NCBI RefSeq assembly: GCF_905220415.1
Contig: NC_059568.1
Span: forward strand, 14,756,001 to 14,820,000
DNA from: Colias croceus
Lineage: Eukaryota; Arthropoda; Insecta; Lepidoptera; Pieridae
Reading direction: 5' to 3'
DNA length: 64,000 nucleotides
The position numbers were made by a program, and so were the translations under genes. This document shows, one piece after another, positions 23,640 to 36,349 of this stretch (within the stretch, counting starts at the first letter, position 1; every line of letters starts with the position of its first letter). The notes beneath the pieces were generated by a model. It saw only the letters and a list, made by a program, of their open reading frames with translations, had not been told where the DNA came from and made no database searches.

Positions 23640-23715
23640 TCTAGGGAAGCGCTCCCCATTTTAGGCCACATCTCAGCTTACCATCAGGCGAGATTCTGGC
23701 CAAGTGCTACAAAAA
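23640..23715 (+). mobile_element. LINE 3' end fragment
   Basis: 'cttaccatcaggcgagattc' followed by 'tggccaagtgct' and an A-rich tail resembles the 3' end of a lepidopteran non-LTR retrotransposon, heavily 5'-truncated. Confidence 0.4.
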
Positions 23716-23809
23716 AAAGATGATTCAGTTACTTACACATAATATTATTAACAAAGAACTGTTTTCCGGCCAGGCTGTAAATAATTGTTTATTCTCTTGA
23801 AAAAGAAGT

Positions 23810-23941
23810 GTTCACAGCATCGCGCGTGAACGGATGGACCTATTTCCATTTTTATATTATTCCTTGAAGTACGAGGATGGTTCTTATGGAGAGAAATCGT
23901 AAACATGTACCACCAGGGGCGAAGCCGGGGTGGACCTCTAG
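23810..23941 (+). mobile_element. Helitron 3' end
   Basis: 'ccttgaagtacgaggatgg' through 'ggggcgaagccggggtgg' to CTAG at 23938-23941. It closely parallels the end at 1850-1923. The left limit is approximate. Confidence 0.55.
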
Positions 23942-24548
23942 TTTTGAATTTTAATTGAATTATATGGACTCTATATTAACTTAATTAAAGCAAATAAAAC
24001 AGATAGTATGTAACATAGCAGCGGAATTCCTATTAGCTGGGGTAACTAACTTCAATTAATAGCAATATACACCCGGACCATTGATTTCTCACTAATTATG
24101 AGCTTGTATTAACCGTAATCCTAATATACTTAGGTAATAATAAACCGTATTCTATGAAATTATATTTAATCCGTTTTTCATAAATCCTTCATTTGTTTGA
24201 ATTTTAATTGAATATCATACTCGATAATTTATTTATTTCATGAAATTTATCTAGTTTTTCATCATGAACCATTATATCTGAATTTTTGTTTTTTGAACAT
24301 CAAAATTTTTATTTGATTTTTTAATCGTCAAAAATTTACATAGGTACATATTCTGATGTTTATGGACAGCTTCTTGTAACATAAAATTGCATCGCGAATT
24401 TATTTAAAATATTTGTGTGTTTTCATAAATAAGTGCACTATATAAAATCTTCTTCATTTTCAATTCCTTTCCAACCACCAACTTAACGAACTCTGCACAG
24501 CCATATCTTACCCCAATACCATAAGTTTACACTATCATTTGTCAACAG

Positions 24549-24725
24549 AAAGTGGTGAGGGAGATGAACCGTCTGGGCATGATAGTGGACCTCTCCCACG
24601 TTGGGGAAAACACCACCAGAGCAGCGATCCGGCTGTCCAAAGCTCCGGTGATATTCAGCCACTCTTCGGTGTATAGTCTCTGCCCTCATAAGAGGAACGT
24701 TCCGGATGATATTATCCAATCTTTG
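24549..24725 (+). CDS. Dipeptidase exon e: DLSH and FSHSS zinc ligands
   Basis: Acceptor 'tgtcaacag', donor 'gtaagg', phase 0 at both ends, 59 codons. Reads 'KVVREMNRLGMIVDLSHVGE' ... 'APVIFSHSSVYSLC' ... 'RNVPDDIIQSL'. His at 24597-24599 (DLSH) and at 24660-24662 (FSHSS) are zinc ligands in the family; the Arg of RNVPDD binds the substrate carboxylate. Confidence 0.95.
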
Positions 24726-26506
24726 GTAAGGATTTGTGATTTTAATGTTGGTTTTATTACTAAGTCGGTTGACAATGATGATGATATCCAGTATTTTTGG
24801 AGCCTATTCAATACAAACAGACGACCAACAAAAAAACTCCTTTATAATTTAAGTGTAAACAGATTTAATGCCAAATAACAAAATTTCTAAAAATAAAACA
24901 ATTTTCAACACTTTTAAAGCAAAGTATCAAAACTTGTTGGTTAAATATCGCCAAATCTGTACACACCACGCAGCCACAAAGTTGCGTCCACAATGCTAAC
25001 AAAGGCAGTCAGCGTGCAATGCCTTTCAGCGCCCATATTGTCACGTCAGTTCTTTAAATTACCGCCCTGTGTGAATAGGCCTTTAGATTTAGCGTCGACA
25101 ACTGCGTAGAATGAAAAATCGACTGAATGTATGGAGAAATAGAATGTTAGGTGTGTTTTATTGTGCTTTTTTCGGGAATTAATAAATTTTCGCTTTTTGT
25201 TTTTTTCGTAATGAAATTCATGGTGAGATAATTTGTTTGTTGATTTGATTGAAAGTCTTTGAATAGAATGATGGTACTCTTTTATATTGACTAAATTGAC
25301 TATTGTTTGCAATGGAAATAAAGATACTAAAAGATCAGACTAATAAATAAAATCACGCTCGTCAAAACTGTTGGACAAAATCTTAAAAAGAAAATTCCTT
25401 ATATTTCATCCAACATTTTTCTACGAACACTTTGAACGATTGGAAAGAATCATAGCGAATATTGGACAAAAAATCTATATTTCGTAACCTTTCACCTCGC
25501 CACGGACGATTTTTTACTTTTCACCAATTTTTTATAACGCTAACAAAATTCTGGATAACGAAGGTTTTCAATTTTGAAGAAACAATAAAATATTTTAGTA
25601 TCTTTAAAATAACTATTATCTTCTGAATGGTATGGTAGTAATTTTCACATTTTTGTATAAATTAAATAATATCTATTTAGAAGTATTTTTATCGCCACTA
25701 AATCAATTGTTAAATTCAATGCTGTAAACTCATAATCTATTTTGTAACATTCTTATGAAATCAACACTCATTTTATTCAGAGGATTTGTAAAAAATATTC
25801 TCCAGAACTCCAGAGTTCAAAATTTCTCCAGATAAATTTTGAAATTTTACTCATCAGTTAAAACTGCCTAATTTGAAAGTGTCATAATATAGGCTCCATA
25901 GGATTACTCGAGCACGGCGCGTTGCTAGTTAAAGTCTTAGCTGCATAACACTTCAGAAATGGCATATACGTTACCTTGAACACCGCATCACAATTTAACC
26001 TCTCCAATGAATTATTCATGGTACTTGCATTTAATATTCCTGGAATTTGATAGTCATCCTCAGAGATGGATGTGCAAATCCAAATCAATACTGAATGTTA
26101 TAGTATTATGGTTTGTCGGTATATTGTTATCGCGAAATAATTGTTTATATATGGGATTTGGTTGCTGTCTCATTTGAAACGTAATTAGGTTATCGTTTGA
26201 TTACATTAGAGGGCATTGTAATTCGATTTGGGTGGGATTAAAGGTTTTACGGGTGTTCTGGTTGGAAATAGTTTGGTAGTGGGCTACGTATTAATTTATA
26301 TCTAATAATTTATGAACACATGGGAGATTCTTCCTGATATCTTTTAAAAAGTTACTCAAAAAGCCTCGGTTCTCTTACTTACACGCTAATAAATTTCAAT
26401 ATTATGCCCTTCTTTATTCGTGATACCTAAACAATTTAGTTGTTAATTAATTATGTATTGTCTCTGCCTAATCTATCAACATTATTTTGTAATCATTTGC
26501 CCACAG
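24726..26506. other. Intron DNA between exons e and f
   Basis: A+T-rich. 24960-25080 may be a repeat fragment. Open frames on the minus strand at 25046-25312 and 25882-26088 carry no recognisable domain. Confidence 0.4.
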
Positions 26507-26591
26507 AAAGAAAACGGCGGCTTGATAATGGTGAATTTCTTCCCTGACTTCGTGAAGTGCGCTCCCAATGCTACTATCTCCGATGTCGCTG
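26507..26591 (+). CDS. Dipeptidase exon f
   Basis: Acceptor 'cccacag', donor 'gtaagg'. Reads 'KENGGLIMVNFFPDFVKCAP' then NATISDVA, matching the family's ...LVMVNFYNNYISC segment. One base (G) is left to make Glu with exon g. Confidence 0.92.
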
Positions 26592-27569
26592 GTAAGGCAA
26601 TAATACAAGCACCATGAAATCATTAAAATCTATTCAGCCGTTCTTGAGTTATAAGTGGTGTAACTATCACGAATATATCTAACTAGCTGTTCTTGAGTTA
26701 TAAGTGAACTAACTAACATGACACCGTAGATTGAAGAATAAATTTAACTCTCATATATAATATCACATATTATTAAAAGATAAATGCAAAAAAATCTAAT
26801 TATATTGATCCGCAGGCAACATTTTCATTCACTAACAAACTTACGGAATCATTTGTTTCCTTCACAAGGTTTTTCGCAAATTACATCACCGTTTGAAAAT
26901 GGAAAATTTAAGTAAATAAAATTCCCTTTTGCCCCGGCCAAGGCTGTGAGTAATTGAGTAGGTCGCGCAATTTTATCCCGGGTCCCAAATAATAACTTGA
27001 ATGTTTATATGCCCACGGAAATGTACTTAAAACAAAACAAGGCAGTCAAAACAGGGATGTTTGCGTTGCGTTACCTTTTGTGCGAGGTTTGCAAACGGAT
27101 TATTGTAAAAAAAGAGATAAAAAAAAATTAAACAGTCCATACAGAAATCCGTCTAAGAATACGCGTGTAAAAAAATGATAGGTAAACTAATTTATGATTA
27201 CTTTCTTTGTGTGATAAATTTAAAAGTTACCTATAACACCTAGTCAATCAATTATATATTTAAATTCAATTATTGGACATGAATTTCAATTGTTAATCTC
27301 ACTTCTTGATGAATAAAGTAAACAACTCTATCACAGACTAATTTTCTAAAGAGCTTGATGAGAAGCATGATACGATAGTATGAACTAAGGACTCCAATCT
27401 ACATTCCTTTGCGTGCATCGTGATGTAACATATAGGTAGATATATCCAACAAATTTTCGTTAGAACACGTAGGGTGTTAGTAATATCTCAATTTTGTGAC
27501 GGACCCACTCAGAGCGTCTTTAAACACAAATTGATCCTTCCCATATTCTAAAACCGCCTTACCGCTTAT
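26592..27569. other. Intron DNA
   Basis: 'gttcttgagttataagtg' occurs twice (26641 and 26693), a remnant of repeat DNA. Otherwise A+T-rich and featureless. Confidence 0.4.
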
Positions 27570-27784
27570 GACCGCCTCCTAGGTACAGTGGTTGACGCGT
27601 CAGAATAGAACTTAGGTGTCCTGGGTTCGATTCCCGGTGGAGACGAAGAAAAAAAATTTCTCTGTCTGGCAGGACACAGAAGAGAAGGCTGATCACCTAC
27701 TTTTCCCTAAAGAAAATCAATCAGTGAAACAGATGTATGCAAATGCATCTGCCCCTTACCCCACTAGGGGATACGGGACTACAC
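27570..27784 (+). mobile_element. tRNA-derived SINE
   Basis: The head carries pol III promoter boxes: A box 'acagtggttgacgcg' (about 27594) and B box 'gggttcgattccc' (about 27622-27634), then 'ggtggagacgaag', followed by a unique body ending 'ccccactaggggatacggga'. Typical lepidopteran SINE layout. Confidence 0.72.
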
Positions 27785-28625
27785 TTATATTCTAAAACTT
27801 AAATCTCCTTTCTATAATTGTATCTTCTAAGACGTGTTAAAAGCATTAAATCGCAGTCGCATTCCAAACTGTCTCATATAGCAACAATAATTCAACTTAG
27901 AACAACTTCTGGAAAGTTCGACAGAAACTTCGGAAGGTTCGCTTTGTAGCCGGACGCGATGGCGTATCTCAGTGAGCGTGATACCAGTGTGAAATGTCCA
28001 AGTTTGGGTTTTTTCTTTCAATTGACAATATTCACACCCTATAAAATTATTCTTTATTATGGCCCATGGGACGTAATTTGCTATGTAGTTTTTAGAATAA
28101 GGCTTGATGAAATTTGATATTAATTGACTGAAACTAAATGAAGCTTATACATAACTGTTTAAGTTTATAAAAATCGTAATTTATTTGTTAGAACATGACT
28201 TGATATAATGAACAGTTTATTGTGCACTTAACAGAATCACACGAACTCGATATTACAAGTATGATTTTGTAGATTTACGTGAATAGAATATGTATTTAAG
28301 TATGGATTTAGCAACTAATGATGCATCCTTCAAATAGAGAAATGTAAATATTACGCTGGCTTAGCTTTCTTTATCCTTTAACTACCTTTCATATACTTGT
28401 ATCTATTTTGAATATTTTATAAAAATTGTCTATACTTACTTATTCCTTGTTATATTACTTACCTAAAGATCACGATAGTTTAAAAAAGAAAAAAAAATCT
28501 CTGGACAATATTCCGGAGGAGGTCAAGACAAAACCCTGAAATGATGGGTGCCTCTAAAAAAAAGGATCAGGATAGTTTAATATTAACAGTTCCTTTAGCA
28601 TTCTAAATAACTACAACGAGATGAA
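27785..28625. other. Intron DNA
   Basis: No supported feature. Confidence 0.4.
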
Positions 28626-28744
28626 TCTATACATATAATAAATCTGTAGAAGGGTCAATTCTGTACATTGAAAATATTGAAAAAATAAATACCAGGGGGT
28701 GTTACTGGATCGATACCAAACCCAAATATGTGATTAAAAAATTT

Positions 28745-28781
<37 letters not shown>

Positions 28782-29109
28782 ATGTGAAGGCATCACGTGA
28801 AAACTAGCGGTTCGATTTCGATGAAACTTGGTATAATAATACCTTATTATCCTGGGCGTAAAATAGGATACTTTTTATCCTGGAAAAATACGTAGAAAAA
28901 AATTAATCTTAATTTTTCAGTTTTATCCATAGACGTTGTTCCGTAGAACCGCGAACACACGTTGCGTATTATTATAGGCCTAACCGTATTTGGGAATTGG
29001 GTCCAATAGATATTTATAAGATGTTATTGTCAGAGGTCTCAAAATGGAGAAATAAACCATCCACGCGAAGACCGACATCCGCGCGGACGGAGTCGCGGGC
29101 GGAAGCTAG
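28626..29109 (+). mobile_element. Non-autonomous Helitron with (tctg)n tract
   Basis: Starts 5'-TC ('tctatacatataataaatct'), contains about eight 'tctg' units (28747-28781), and ends 'cgcgcggacggagtcgcggg' + 'cggaag' + CTAG (29106-29109) before T. Confidence 0.75.
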
Positions 29110-30002
29110 TACAAAATAATGACCAAATGACGTTAAAGAAATTACGAACGAAGACACGGGATATAGTTAAATTTCATTAATAAAAACGCTCGTCATTCAG
29201 ATAAGGTGTGATTAATGAATGCTAAATCCACACAATTAGATTCTTGCTACCTAGGGGCAAGAAGGTCCAAATCATTCTAGCCATTAGGCTGAGCCGGTGA
29301 AAAACAAAAACCTATCACTTAGGCCCAGCTGTCCAACATGTTACCTACTCTTATCGACCTTTAGAGGTAATGTGAATGCAGATAATTTTAAAACTAAAGG
29401 AGAATGGCAAACTCTCATAGGACTCTGGGCCTGATCGTTACAATGATGATTTAAGGGGATTAAATAGATAAAAATATACAGATTCTATAAATATAATAAT
29501 TATAGATTTGTTGTATGGGATAGCAGAGATAGTATTATGTTTTTAAATCACTACATAATATTATAAAACAAAGTCAATTGTACAATACATCTGTTTGTCT
29601 TTTTCAAATATAATACAACAGATTTTCATTCTGTTTGAGGGTCAGTAGAGTTTATCGTATTATTACGGCAAAGATTTAGAAAATGGGAATAATTTGAAAA
29701 TAAAATGTTAATAAACATTATTAAGTAAGTTGTTATTCATAATATTGGTATTTAGTACATTTAATCAGTTTTAAAATCTTTCACTAATCTCTAAGAGAAA
29801 TCTTTTCAAAGAAATCTTTGAAAATATTTTAATAATACTGTTTACCTAAACATTCTTTGAGACCGAAGGAATAGGATACAGATTCGATACGAATCGTATT
29901 TGTCGTTTATCTTTGAAATCGTAAAAATACAAATCGACGTTACTCGCAACATTTAGCAATATTCGAAAACAGATAAACGAATAAATATATTTTTAGTTTG
30001 AA
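29110..30002. other. Intron DNA
   Basis: No supported feature. Confidence 0.4.
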
Positions 30003-30040
30003 CTAGCTGTTGCCCGCGACTTCGTCCGCGTGAAGGTCGT
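30003..30040 (-). mobile_element. Helitron 3' end, minus strand
   Basis: The reverse complement reads 'cacgcggacgaagtcgcggg' + 'caacagctag' + t, i.e. a hairpin-like block then CTAG at 30003-30006. The element extends rightward an unknown distance. Confidence 0.6.
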
Positions 30041-32220
30041 TTTTCGTCATTCGTCGTTTAAAAAAAATACGTGACACTTTATTTTAAAATTTTCTTAATT
30101 ATTGTCTCTTATAAAATTTAACTACATTAAAATTGAACACTCTGATAAGAAAATCTTAAAATCTGAAGAAAACATGAATGTGGTTTAAATTCTACATTAC
30201 TTAGTATCAAATAATAATCTAAATTAAATGTAGATTAACAGTTTGAGCACACCATTATAGAATATGTACCTAAGTATTAAATTACGTTAGTTTACATAGT
30301 AACTTTACTAAAAACACGATGACTATCTTTCGCGCTCGATACCACAAACTAAGCATGTTTGTGGTACGTGGCCCGCGTCACTTGACCCCCCGCGAGTTCC
30401 CCTCCGTTGCTATGCGAAAATACATTCGTCGCCCTACTGTAGGAAAAATTGTAATACTGTGGCCTGGGCGTTATAACACGTCCAGGGAGTTCCTGAGTGC
30501 CGGTATCACCATCTTGAGGAAAAGCTTTTAATGTCGATTTAAAACTGCATACATACGAATTAACCTGTTCTAAAATTGTGAAATGAGTTCAGTTTTAAAT
30601 TTGAGAAATATTGATTTCTTGTATTCCACGATTCGTTGTAGTCGAATACAAAATATATTTAAACAAACTTAGCTTGGCCTTCAGGCAAAAGGGATCCTAT
30701 CAAATGGTAAACTTAAAAGTAAGCATGAACGGATCTTCTGATAATTATTGAGTACCAAAGGATCATTTGAAACGCACTACTATAAGAGCGAATATTGTCT
30801 AATAACAGTTTACATTGCACCACAGAATACATAATAGTAGCTAAACGCTAATTGCACAGTATGTTCCTCTAAAAGTAGTGATTTTGTGAAAGGTTCCGGT
30901 GTATCTTCAAACGAAAGCCGACTCGCCTTACTACACTATAAAGCATTACAAAAAGAACATACTACGTTAATATCGCCTATACAAAAAATGATGAATGAAT
31001 GTTACAATATTATACTTTGACTACTTTGACTGTTAGTTAAAGTTTATTTTTACTAACAACATGTAAATGAAGAAGAAATAATAATTACCAACGAACTTAC
31101 CTTTTCTATAATACTTAACACGGCACATTTTTCAAATTATCTTGCTCAACTCTACTAAAAAATTTGAGGGTTTTGTTGGAACTTTAATATGTAAAAACTA
31201 TGATATATCTAAACTACGATACAACTTGCATGCGGAAATGCTCATTACAATTGTGAATCTAAAGAATAACTAACATACTGTTCAATTTTATTGAGCTGAT
31301 GAATATCTTTTGCCTGGAAGAAATCACCGTCGCCTAACTATAATGTGTTTTCTTATAAAACCGTTACATAATTTATTTTATCTACTTAAATAATGAAAAT
31401 GATATATTTATAAAATATAAAACATATTATGTAAAATGATTAAAAATAAATAAATGAAGCAACTACGATTCAAAGAAAACATCTTTTTCAGTGTGAAAAT
31501 GCTCTAAGCAATCCTGGATGATGAACTGTATATCATGTACCTACTCTGATCCCAGTACGGTCGGTACGTCGATAGCCATAACGATAAATATTATAATCAG
31601 ATAACCGCAAAGTCAAAATAAAAACATTACTTGTAAAGTTGTGAGTGCAAAATTTACGTTTCATTTGGCAATAAAAATTTTTTCGGTACTAAAACGTAGT
31701 AGTTTGATATGTGGTTGGCTACCCCTCCTCTCCTTCCTGAAAAATATCCTCCAAAATTTCCCGAGATACTTCCAATGATTGAACCATTGGACGTTGGACA
31801 TTAACTTCAGTCAAAAATTGACGAAGCGGATGATTACTAATTTCCACTTAATCCTCGCTGCTACTGTCTTTATCATCAAATCATCAATTTATTTTCAAGT
31901 GGTGTAGTAAAAATATCAGCAGAAATCGTCTTCCAAAGGCGATATAATTTTATTAGCATTGAATCTGTAAATAAAAAAATCAAAAGTTAACTGTAAATCT
32001 ATAAAAAAAACTACTTACAAATAAAATTTTATCAAAAACTTCTGTTCCCAATGCACCTCAAAATAATAAAAGAATCATTCATTTCATTTCATTTCATTTC
32101 AATAAATACCTGTAAGTAACAACTTACCTTTTGTGGGAACGCATGATGGTGAAAATTCACAAAACACGAAGATTGCATTTGATATTTTTTGTTTTATGGC
32201 ATTCAATTGCTTTATAAATA
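30041..32220. other. Intron DNA
   Basis: Mostly A+T-rich. The GC-richer patch 30340-30530 has an open frame (30319-30531 +) without domain signal and may be internal to the Helitron ending at 30003. A short (atttc)n run lies at about 32078-32100. Confidence 0.4.
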
Positions 32221-32415
32221 TCACTACATAGTATGAAAAAAGTCGCTTTCTGTGTCCCTGTGTCCCTATGTCCCTTTGTATGCTTAAATCTTTAAAACTT
32301 CGCAACAGATTTTGATGCGGTTTTTTTAATAGATAGACTAATTCAAGAGGAAGGTTTTAGTACATAATTTATTAGGTTTTAGACAAAGCGGACGAAGCCG
32401 CGGGCGGTAAGCTAG
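32221..32415 (+). mobile_element. Non-autonomous Helitron, 'tcactacatagtat' family
   Basis: Complete: 5'-TC at 32221 after A, 'gtcgctttctgtgtccctg', hairpin 'gcggacgaagccgcgggcgg', CTAG ending 32415 before T. Relatives at 50236-50424 and 55614-55950. Confidence 0.8.
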
Positions 32416-32689
32416 TAAATTTATAAAACACGAAGATTTTTAAAATTGTAACTAATGAACACAACAATATATTATTATACTCTTTGGAACACAATCATTA
32501 GATTAACTGTAGATAATGGTGTCTATTTTTACTTAAAATAATAAACATCTACCCTCACTTTAAAAAAATGTAGTTTATTATTTACACGAAATATATCTTA
32601 TAGGGAACGAAAGATATGGGTTAAAGAGTTAAATAAATAAATAACATAATTATATTTAAATTATTAATTTTTAACATTGTGTTCAGTAG

Positions 32690-33030
32690 TGTTAACATGT
32701 AAATTGATTTGATTTTTACGAAATCTCATAGATGGCGCTGTTACAAAATTAACATTATACAACTTACATTCTTTAAGCTATGTTTCTCTTCCCAAGTTAC
32801 TTAAATGGCATAATTTTTATAGTGTCAATATAGATATTGTCAAACAACATTTATATATGCGTCATTTGATTATTAATTTCCAATAGTTAACGTGTAAATT
32901 GAATTGATTTTTATAACATTTAATAGATGGCGCTGTTTCTAATTTGTCTTTATACTACTAAATTCATTAAACTGTTTCTCTGCCCAAATTACGTAAATGA
33001 CATAGTTTTTATTTTGTAAAGCTAGATAAT
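32690..33030 (+). repeat. Diverged tandem duplication (unit about 190 bp)
   Basis: 'gttaacatgtaaattgattt' ... 'atagatggcgctgttac' at 32692 recurs as 'gttaacgtgtaaattgaatt' ... 'atagatggcgctgtttc' at 32887, with parallel downstream text ('ctgcccaaattacgtaaatg'). Two copies, clearly diverged. Confidence 0.65.
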
Positions 33031-33109
33031 AGCATGGCTTACTCGAAACCAACATTTAAACATGAGTCTTTAGATTGTACGCTGTCGTAATACACGGAAT
33101 ACGTAAGAA

Positions 33110-33300
33110 AAATAAAGGTTCACAGCTCCTCCCCCGTAGGTGATAGCTTGATAATATGTAGCCTATAGCCTCACCCGACCTGTTAGTAATATTCATGCAA
33201 AATTTGAAGTCAATCTATGCAGTACTTTCTGAGATTAGCAAGGAAATACATACAGACAAACAGACAAACAGACAAACAGACAAACAGACAAAAATTCTAA
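33110..33300 (+). repeat. Dispersed repeat ending in (acaaacag)n
   Basis: 'gtgatagcttgataatatgt' followed by 'agcctatagcc' and 'gtactttctgagattagcaa' are parts of a common lepidopteran repeat; it ends in about five units of an acagacaa octamer (33252-33290). Confidence 0.55.
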
Positions 33301-33592
33301 AAACTATGTTTTTGGCTTCTATATCGATTATAGATCATGGATTATGTATTCTTTTAAAAAAATATTCAATGTACAGTTTTGACTTTCCTACGATTTTATT
33401 ATATGTATAGACGAATGAATTGGCATAATGTTTGAAGCCAGAACGCGTGATTAAACCGTTACAGGGATTTTTTTTTAATTTTAAATTGGTATTCGTTACT
33501 AGCTCAAATTTATTTAAGTGTAAAAATGTTTTCAAGAGGCTTTAGCTAATTGTATAGTTACACCATTTATTCAGAAACTGCTGGTAATATTT

Positions 33593-33865
33593 TTTAACCG
33601 ACTTCAAAAAAAGGAGGAGGTTATCAATTCGGCCGGTATGTTTTTTTTTATTTTTATGTATGTACACCGATTACTCAGAGGTTTCTGAACCGATTTACGT
33701 GATTCTTTTTTTGTTCGATGCGGGATGGTGTCGAATTGGTCCCATAAAAATTTTATTCGGATAGGCCCAGTAGTTTTTATTTTATGAGCATTTTTGTCTG
33801 TAGGTATTTGTGAATTTTGCAAGTGCAAGTTTGAAGTCGGTTGTTTTTAACGCAGTTATCACTTG
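33593..33865 (-). mobile_element. Short interspersed element X, copy 4 (inverted)
   Basis: Complete copy in reverse orientation: starts 'ttaaccgacttcaaaaaaag' and ends 'aacgcagttatcacttg'. Few differences from copies 1-3. Confidence 0.75.
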
Positions 33866-34051
33866 TATCAAATACATGTCGTTAGTTATTACCTAGTTTG
33901 CGACTTGGGAGTCAGATACTTTAACAAAATATAAAATATGTCAAAAGATATGAGAAATACTTTTTTATTTTAGATACATTTCGTTTAGCAAAAGTTAATA
34001 ATTTTCATATTAATTTAAATATACCTTAACTTTAATTTATTTTGTTTGTAG

Positions 34052-34127
34052 AACATTTCCACTACATCAAGAGGATGATCGGAGCTGATTACGTCGGCAT
34101 CGGCGGAGATTATGATGGCGTCAACCG
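34052..34127 (+). CDS. Dipeptidase exon g: GGDYDG motif
   Basis: Acceptor 'tttgtag', donor 'gtaaat'. Reads 'EHFHYIKRMIGADYVGIGGD' then YDGVN-R, the family's GxGGDFDG active-site segment. Split Glu codon from exon f, split Arg codon to exon h. Confidence 0.92.
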
Positions 34128-34171
34128 GTAAATAATATCTTATAATATAATAATAATAATATATATATAAA

Positions 34172-34381
34172 TCTCGTATCACAATGTTTGTCCTCAATGG
34201 ACTCCTAAACCATATATTAATCTCGTGTCACAATGTTTGTCCTCAATGGACTCCTAAACCACTTAACCGATTATAATAAAATTCGCACACCATATGCAGT
34301 TCAATCCAACTTGATAGATAGGATAGTTTAAATCTCAAATCATTTTAGAGAAAGCGGGCGAAGCCGCGGGCGGTAAGCTAG
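34172..34381 (+). mobile_element. Non-autonomous Helitron with a doubled 5' end
   Basis: A 5' fragment (34172-34212, starting TC) is followed by a complete copy (34221-34381): 'tctcgtgtcacaatgtttgt' to hairpin 'gcgggcgaagccgcgggcgg' and CTAG at 34378-34381. A single intact relative is at 57793-57953. Confidence 0.75.
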
Positions 34382-34447
34382 TTAAATATTATAAAACTTG
34401 AAGCGCAACTATTTATTTGCTTTACTCGACAGGGTTATTTTATAAAA

Positions 34448-34660
34448 TCCTATCCTAATTCTATTAATATTATAAATGCGAATGTTTGTGAGGATGATGT
34501 GTTTGCGTATATAAGTTTATTACTCTTTCACGCAAATACTACCGAACCAATTTACTTGGATTAACACATAGGATAGGTTTTATCCCAGAAATCCCAAGCG
34601 AACGGGAACCATGGGGTTTTTTCTTTGAAAACGCAGGGGAAACCGTAGGCGGAAAGCTAA
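34448..34660 (+). mobile_element. Non-autonomous Helitron, 'ataaatgcgaaagt' family
   Basis: 5'-TC at 34448, 'attataaatgcgaatgtttg', 'gaacgggaaccatgggg', then a decayed hairpin and 3' CTAA before T. Confidence 0.6.
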
Positions 34661-35636
34661 TAAGACATATACGGGGATAGTCCCCTCTTTGTGCCTTAAT
34701 TACAAACATTATTATTATTAGACAGGAAGTCTATTTCCAGAACAGTGATTTTACAACACCAATTTCAAATAAACTTGTCGGTAAACAAATTAATATATCT
34801 ATAATCATTAGCCTATTAAAAATATCCTTAAAGTAAATAGAAAGACCCTTAAAGTACCTTTCCATCGTTTCCAATTACTAATTTGTATCAAATTATACTT
34901 AAAATTTTCTATAAATAGAAGCTCTTACCGAATTACCTTCTAATCAGCATTAAAATCTTTAGAAGTATATCGAGTTACATTTAGCGAATTTCTTTAGGAA
35001 TCCTACTAATATTATAAATGCGAAAGTTTGTATGGATGTATGGATGTTTGTTACTCTTTCACGTAAAAACTACTGAACCGATTACAATGAAATTTAGCAC
35101 ACATATAGAAGGTAACTTGGATTAACACATAGGATAGTTTTTATCCCGGAAATCCCACGGGAACGGGAACTATGCAAAAAAAGAAAAGAAAAGAAAAAAT
35201 ATTTATTGCCACATTAAGTTACACACACTTAAAAACTACTTACATTACTTAAAAAAATTAAGTAGAGAATTTACATGGCAATCGGGTCAGACTCAGCCAT
35301 GCTGTCGGGCTTTAACACCTGAACAGCGCTGATTTTCAGTCTGCCCGTAAGTTTTTATTTCCGAGGCTCACTAAGTCTACATTAAAATACAAATACCAAC
35401 CAAAAAACATTCTTTACAGTTCTAAAAATAATTTGCATTGTTATTATTAAAAATTACATACGAATAATATATTAAAACAGATTTATAGATAATTAAGTAC
35501 ACATTATTATGATTATATTAAATAAAATAAACACATATCTATGTATATACTTCGTTACTTATATATACTTAAAACATATAAATATATAGAAGGATATAAT
35601 ATTATATTAAATACATTTGCAATCCACAATTTTGCT

Positions 35637-36349
35637 TTATTGGGGTGTCCAGTTTGATATTTGTTTGTTCAAAAGTATAATTTTGTATTTATGCTTGAAC
35701 GATATGTATGACATATTAAGTTTCAAGGGTGGAGGAAGGTCATTCCAAATCTTCGAGGCAGAATACTTGAAACCACCCTTAAAACCCGACGTATGGTGCT
35801 TCGGTATTACCAATGCATTGCTACTTCTACCTCGTGTATTCTTACCATGGTACTCCTGGGTCCATTTCAATTTTTCATAGAGGTAGACAGGAACTCCAGT
35901 GTGTACCAATCTATGTACCAGGCCTGCTAGATGTAACTGTCTACGACCGGCCATCTTTAGGATCCTTCGGCTATTTAGGTAAGGCGTGATATGTGCACGC
36001 TTTGGTATACCGAAGCAGAAACGAGCGCACGCATTCTGTACACGCTGTATTGCTCGCTCAGTTTTAGCGTACAAGCGGGGACCATATATCGTATCACAGT
36101 AGTTAAAGTGGGACAGAACCAATGACTCTGTAAGCATTATTCTGGACCGCTCTGATAGATCTTGCCTGAGACCATACAAGACTTTCAATCTGTAAAAGGC
36201 ATTTCTGATAGTGAGATTTATATGATCGTCATATTTAAGCTGTCCATCCAAAACTATGCCGAGATTCTTAGCCCTATCCACTTCAACTAACTGTTTATTA
36301 TCGATCTTTATTTCCAAATTAAGATTTTTTATTTTTTTTATTTGATTTT
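35637..36349 (-). pseudogene. LINE ORF2, C-terminal part after the insertion
   Basis: Continues ORF2 after the nested insertion: 'KNQIKKIKNLNLEIKIDNKQ' leads into 'LGIVLDGQLKYDDHI', typical of the region after RT in Jockey/CR1-type elements, then 'RIQRVQNACARFCFG'-type text and a final 'KYSASKIWNDLPPPLKL' segment; stop at 35637. The open frame nominally reaches 36458, but residues from the inserted fragment are antisense and not part of the protein. Confidence 0.75.

Noticed and set aside
28747..28781. CRISPR-like or regulatory tandem repeat
   Set aside because: Simple (tctg)n microsatellite inside a Helitron; the genome is eukaryotic.
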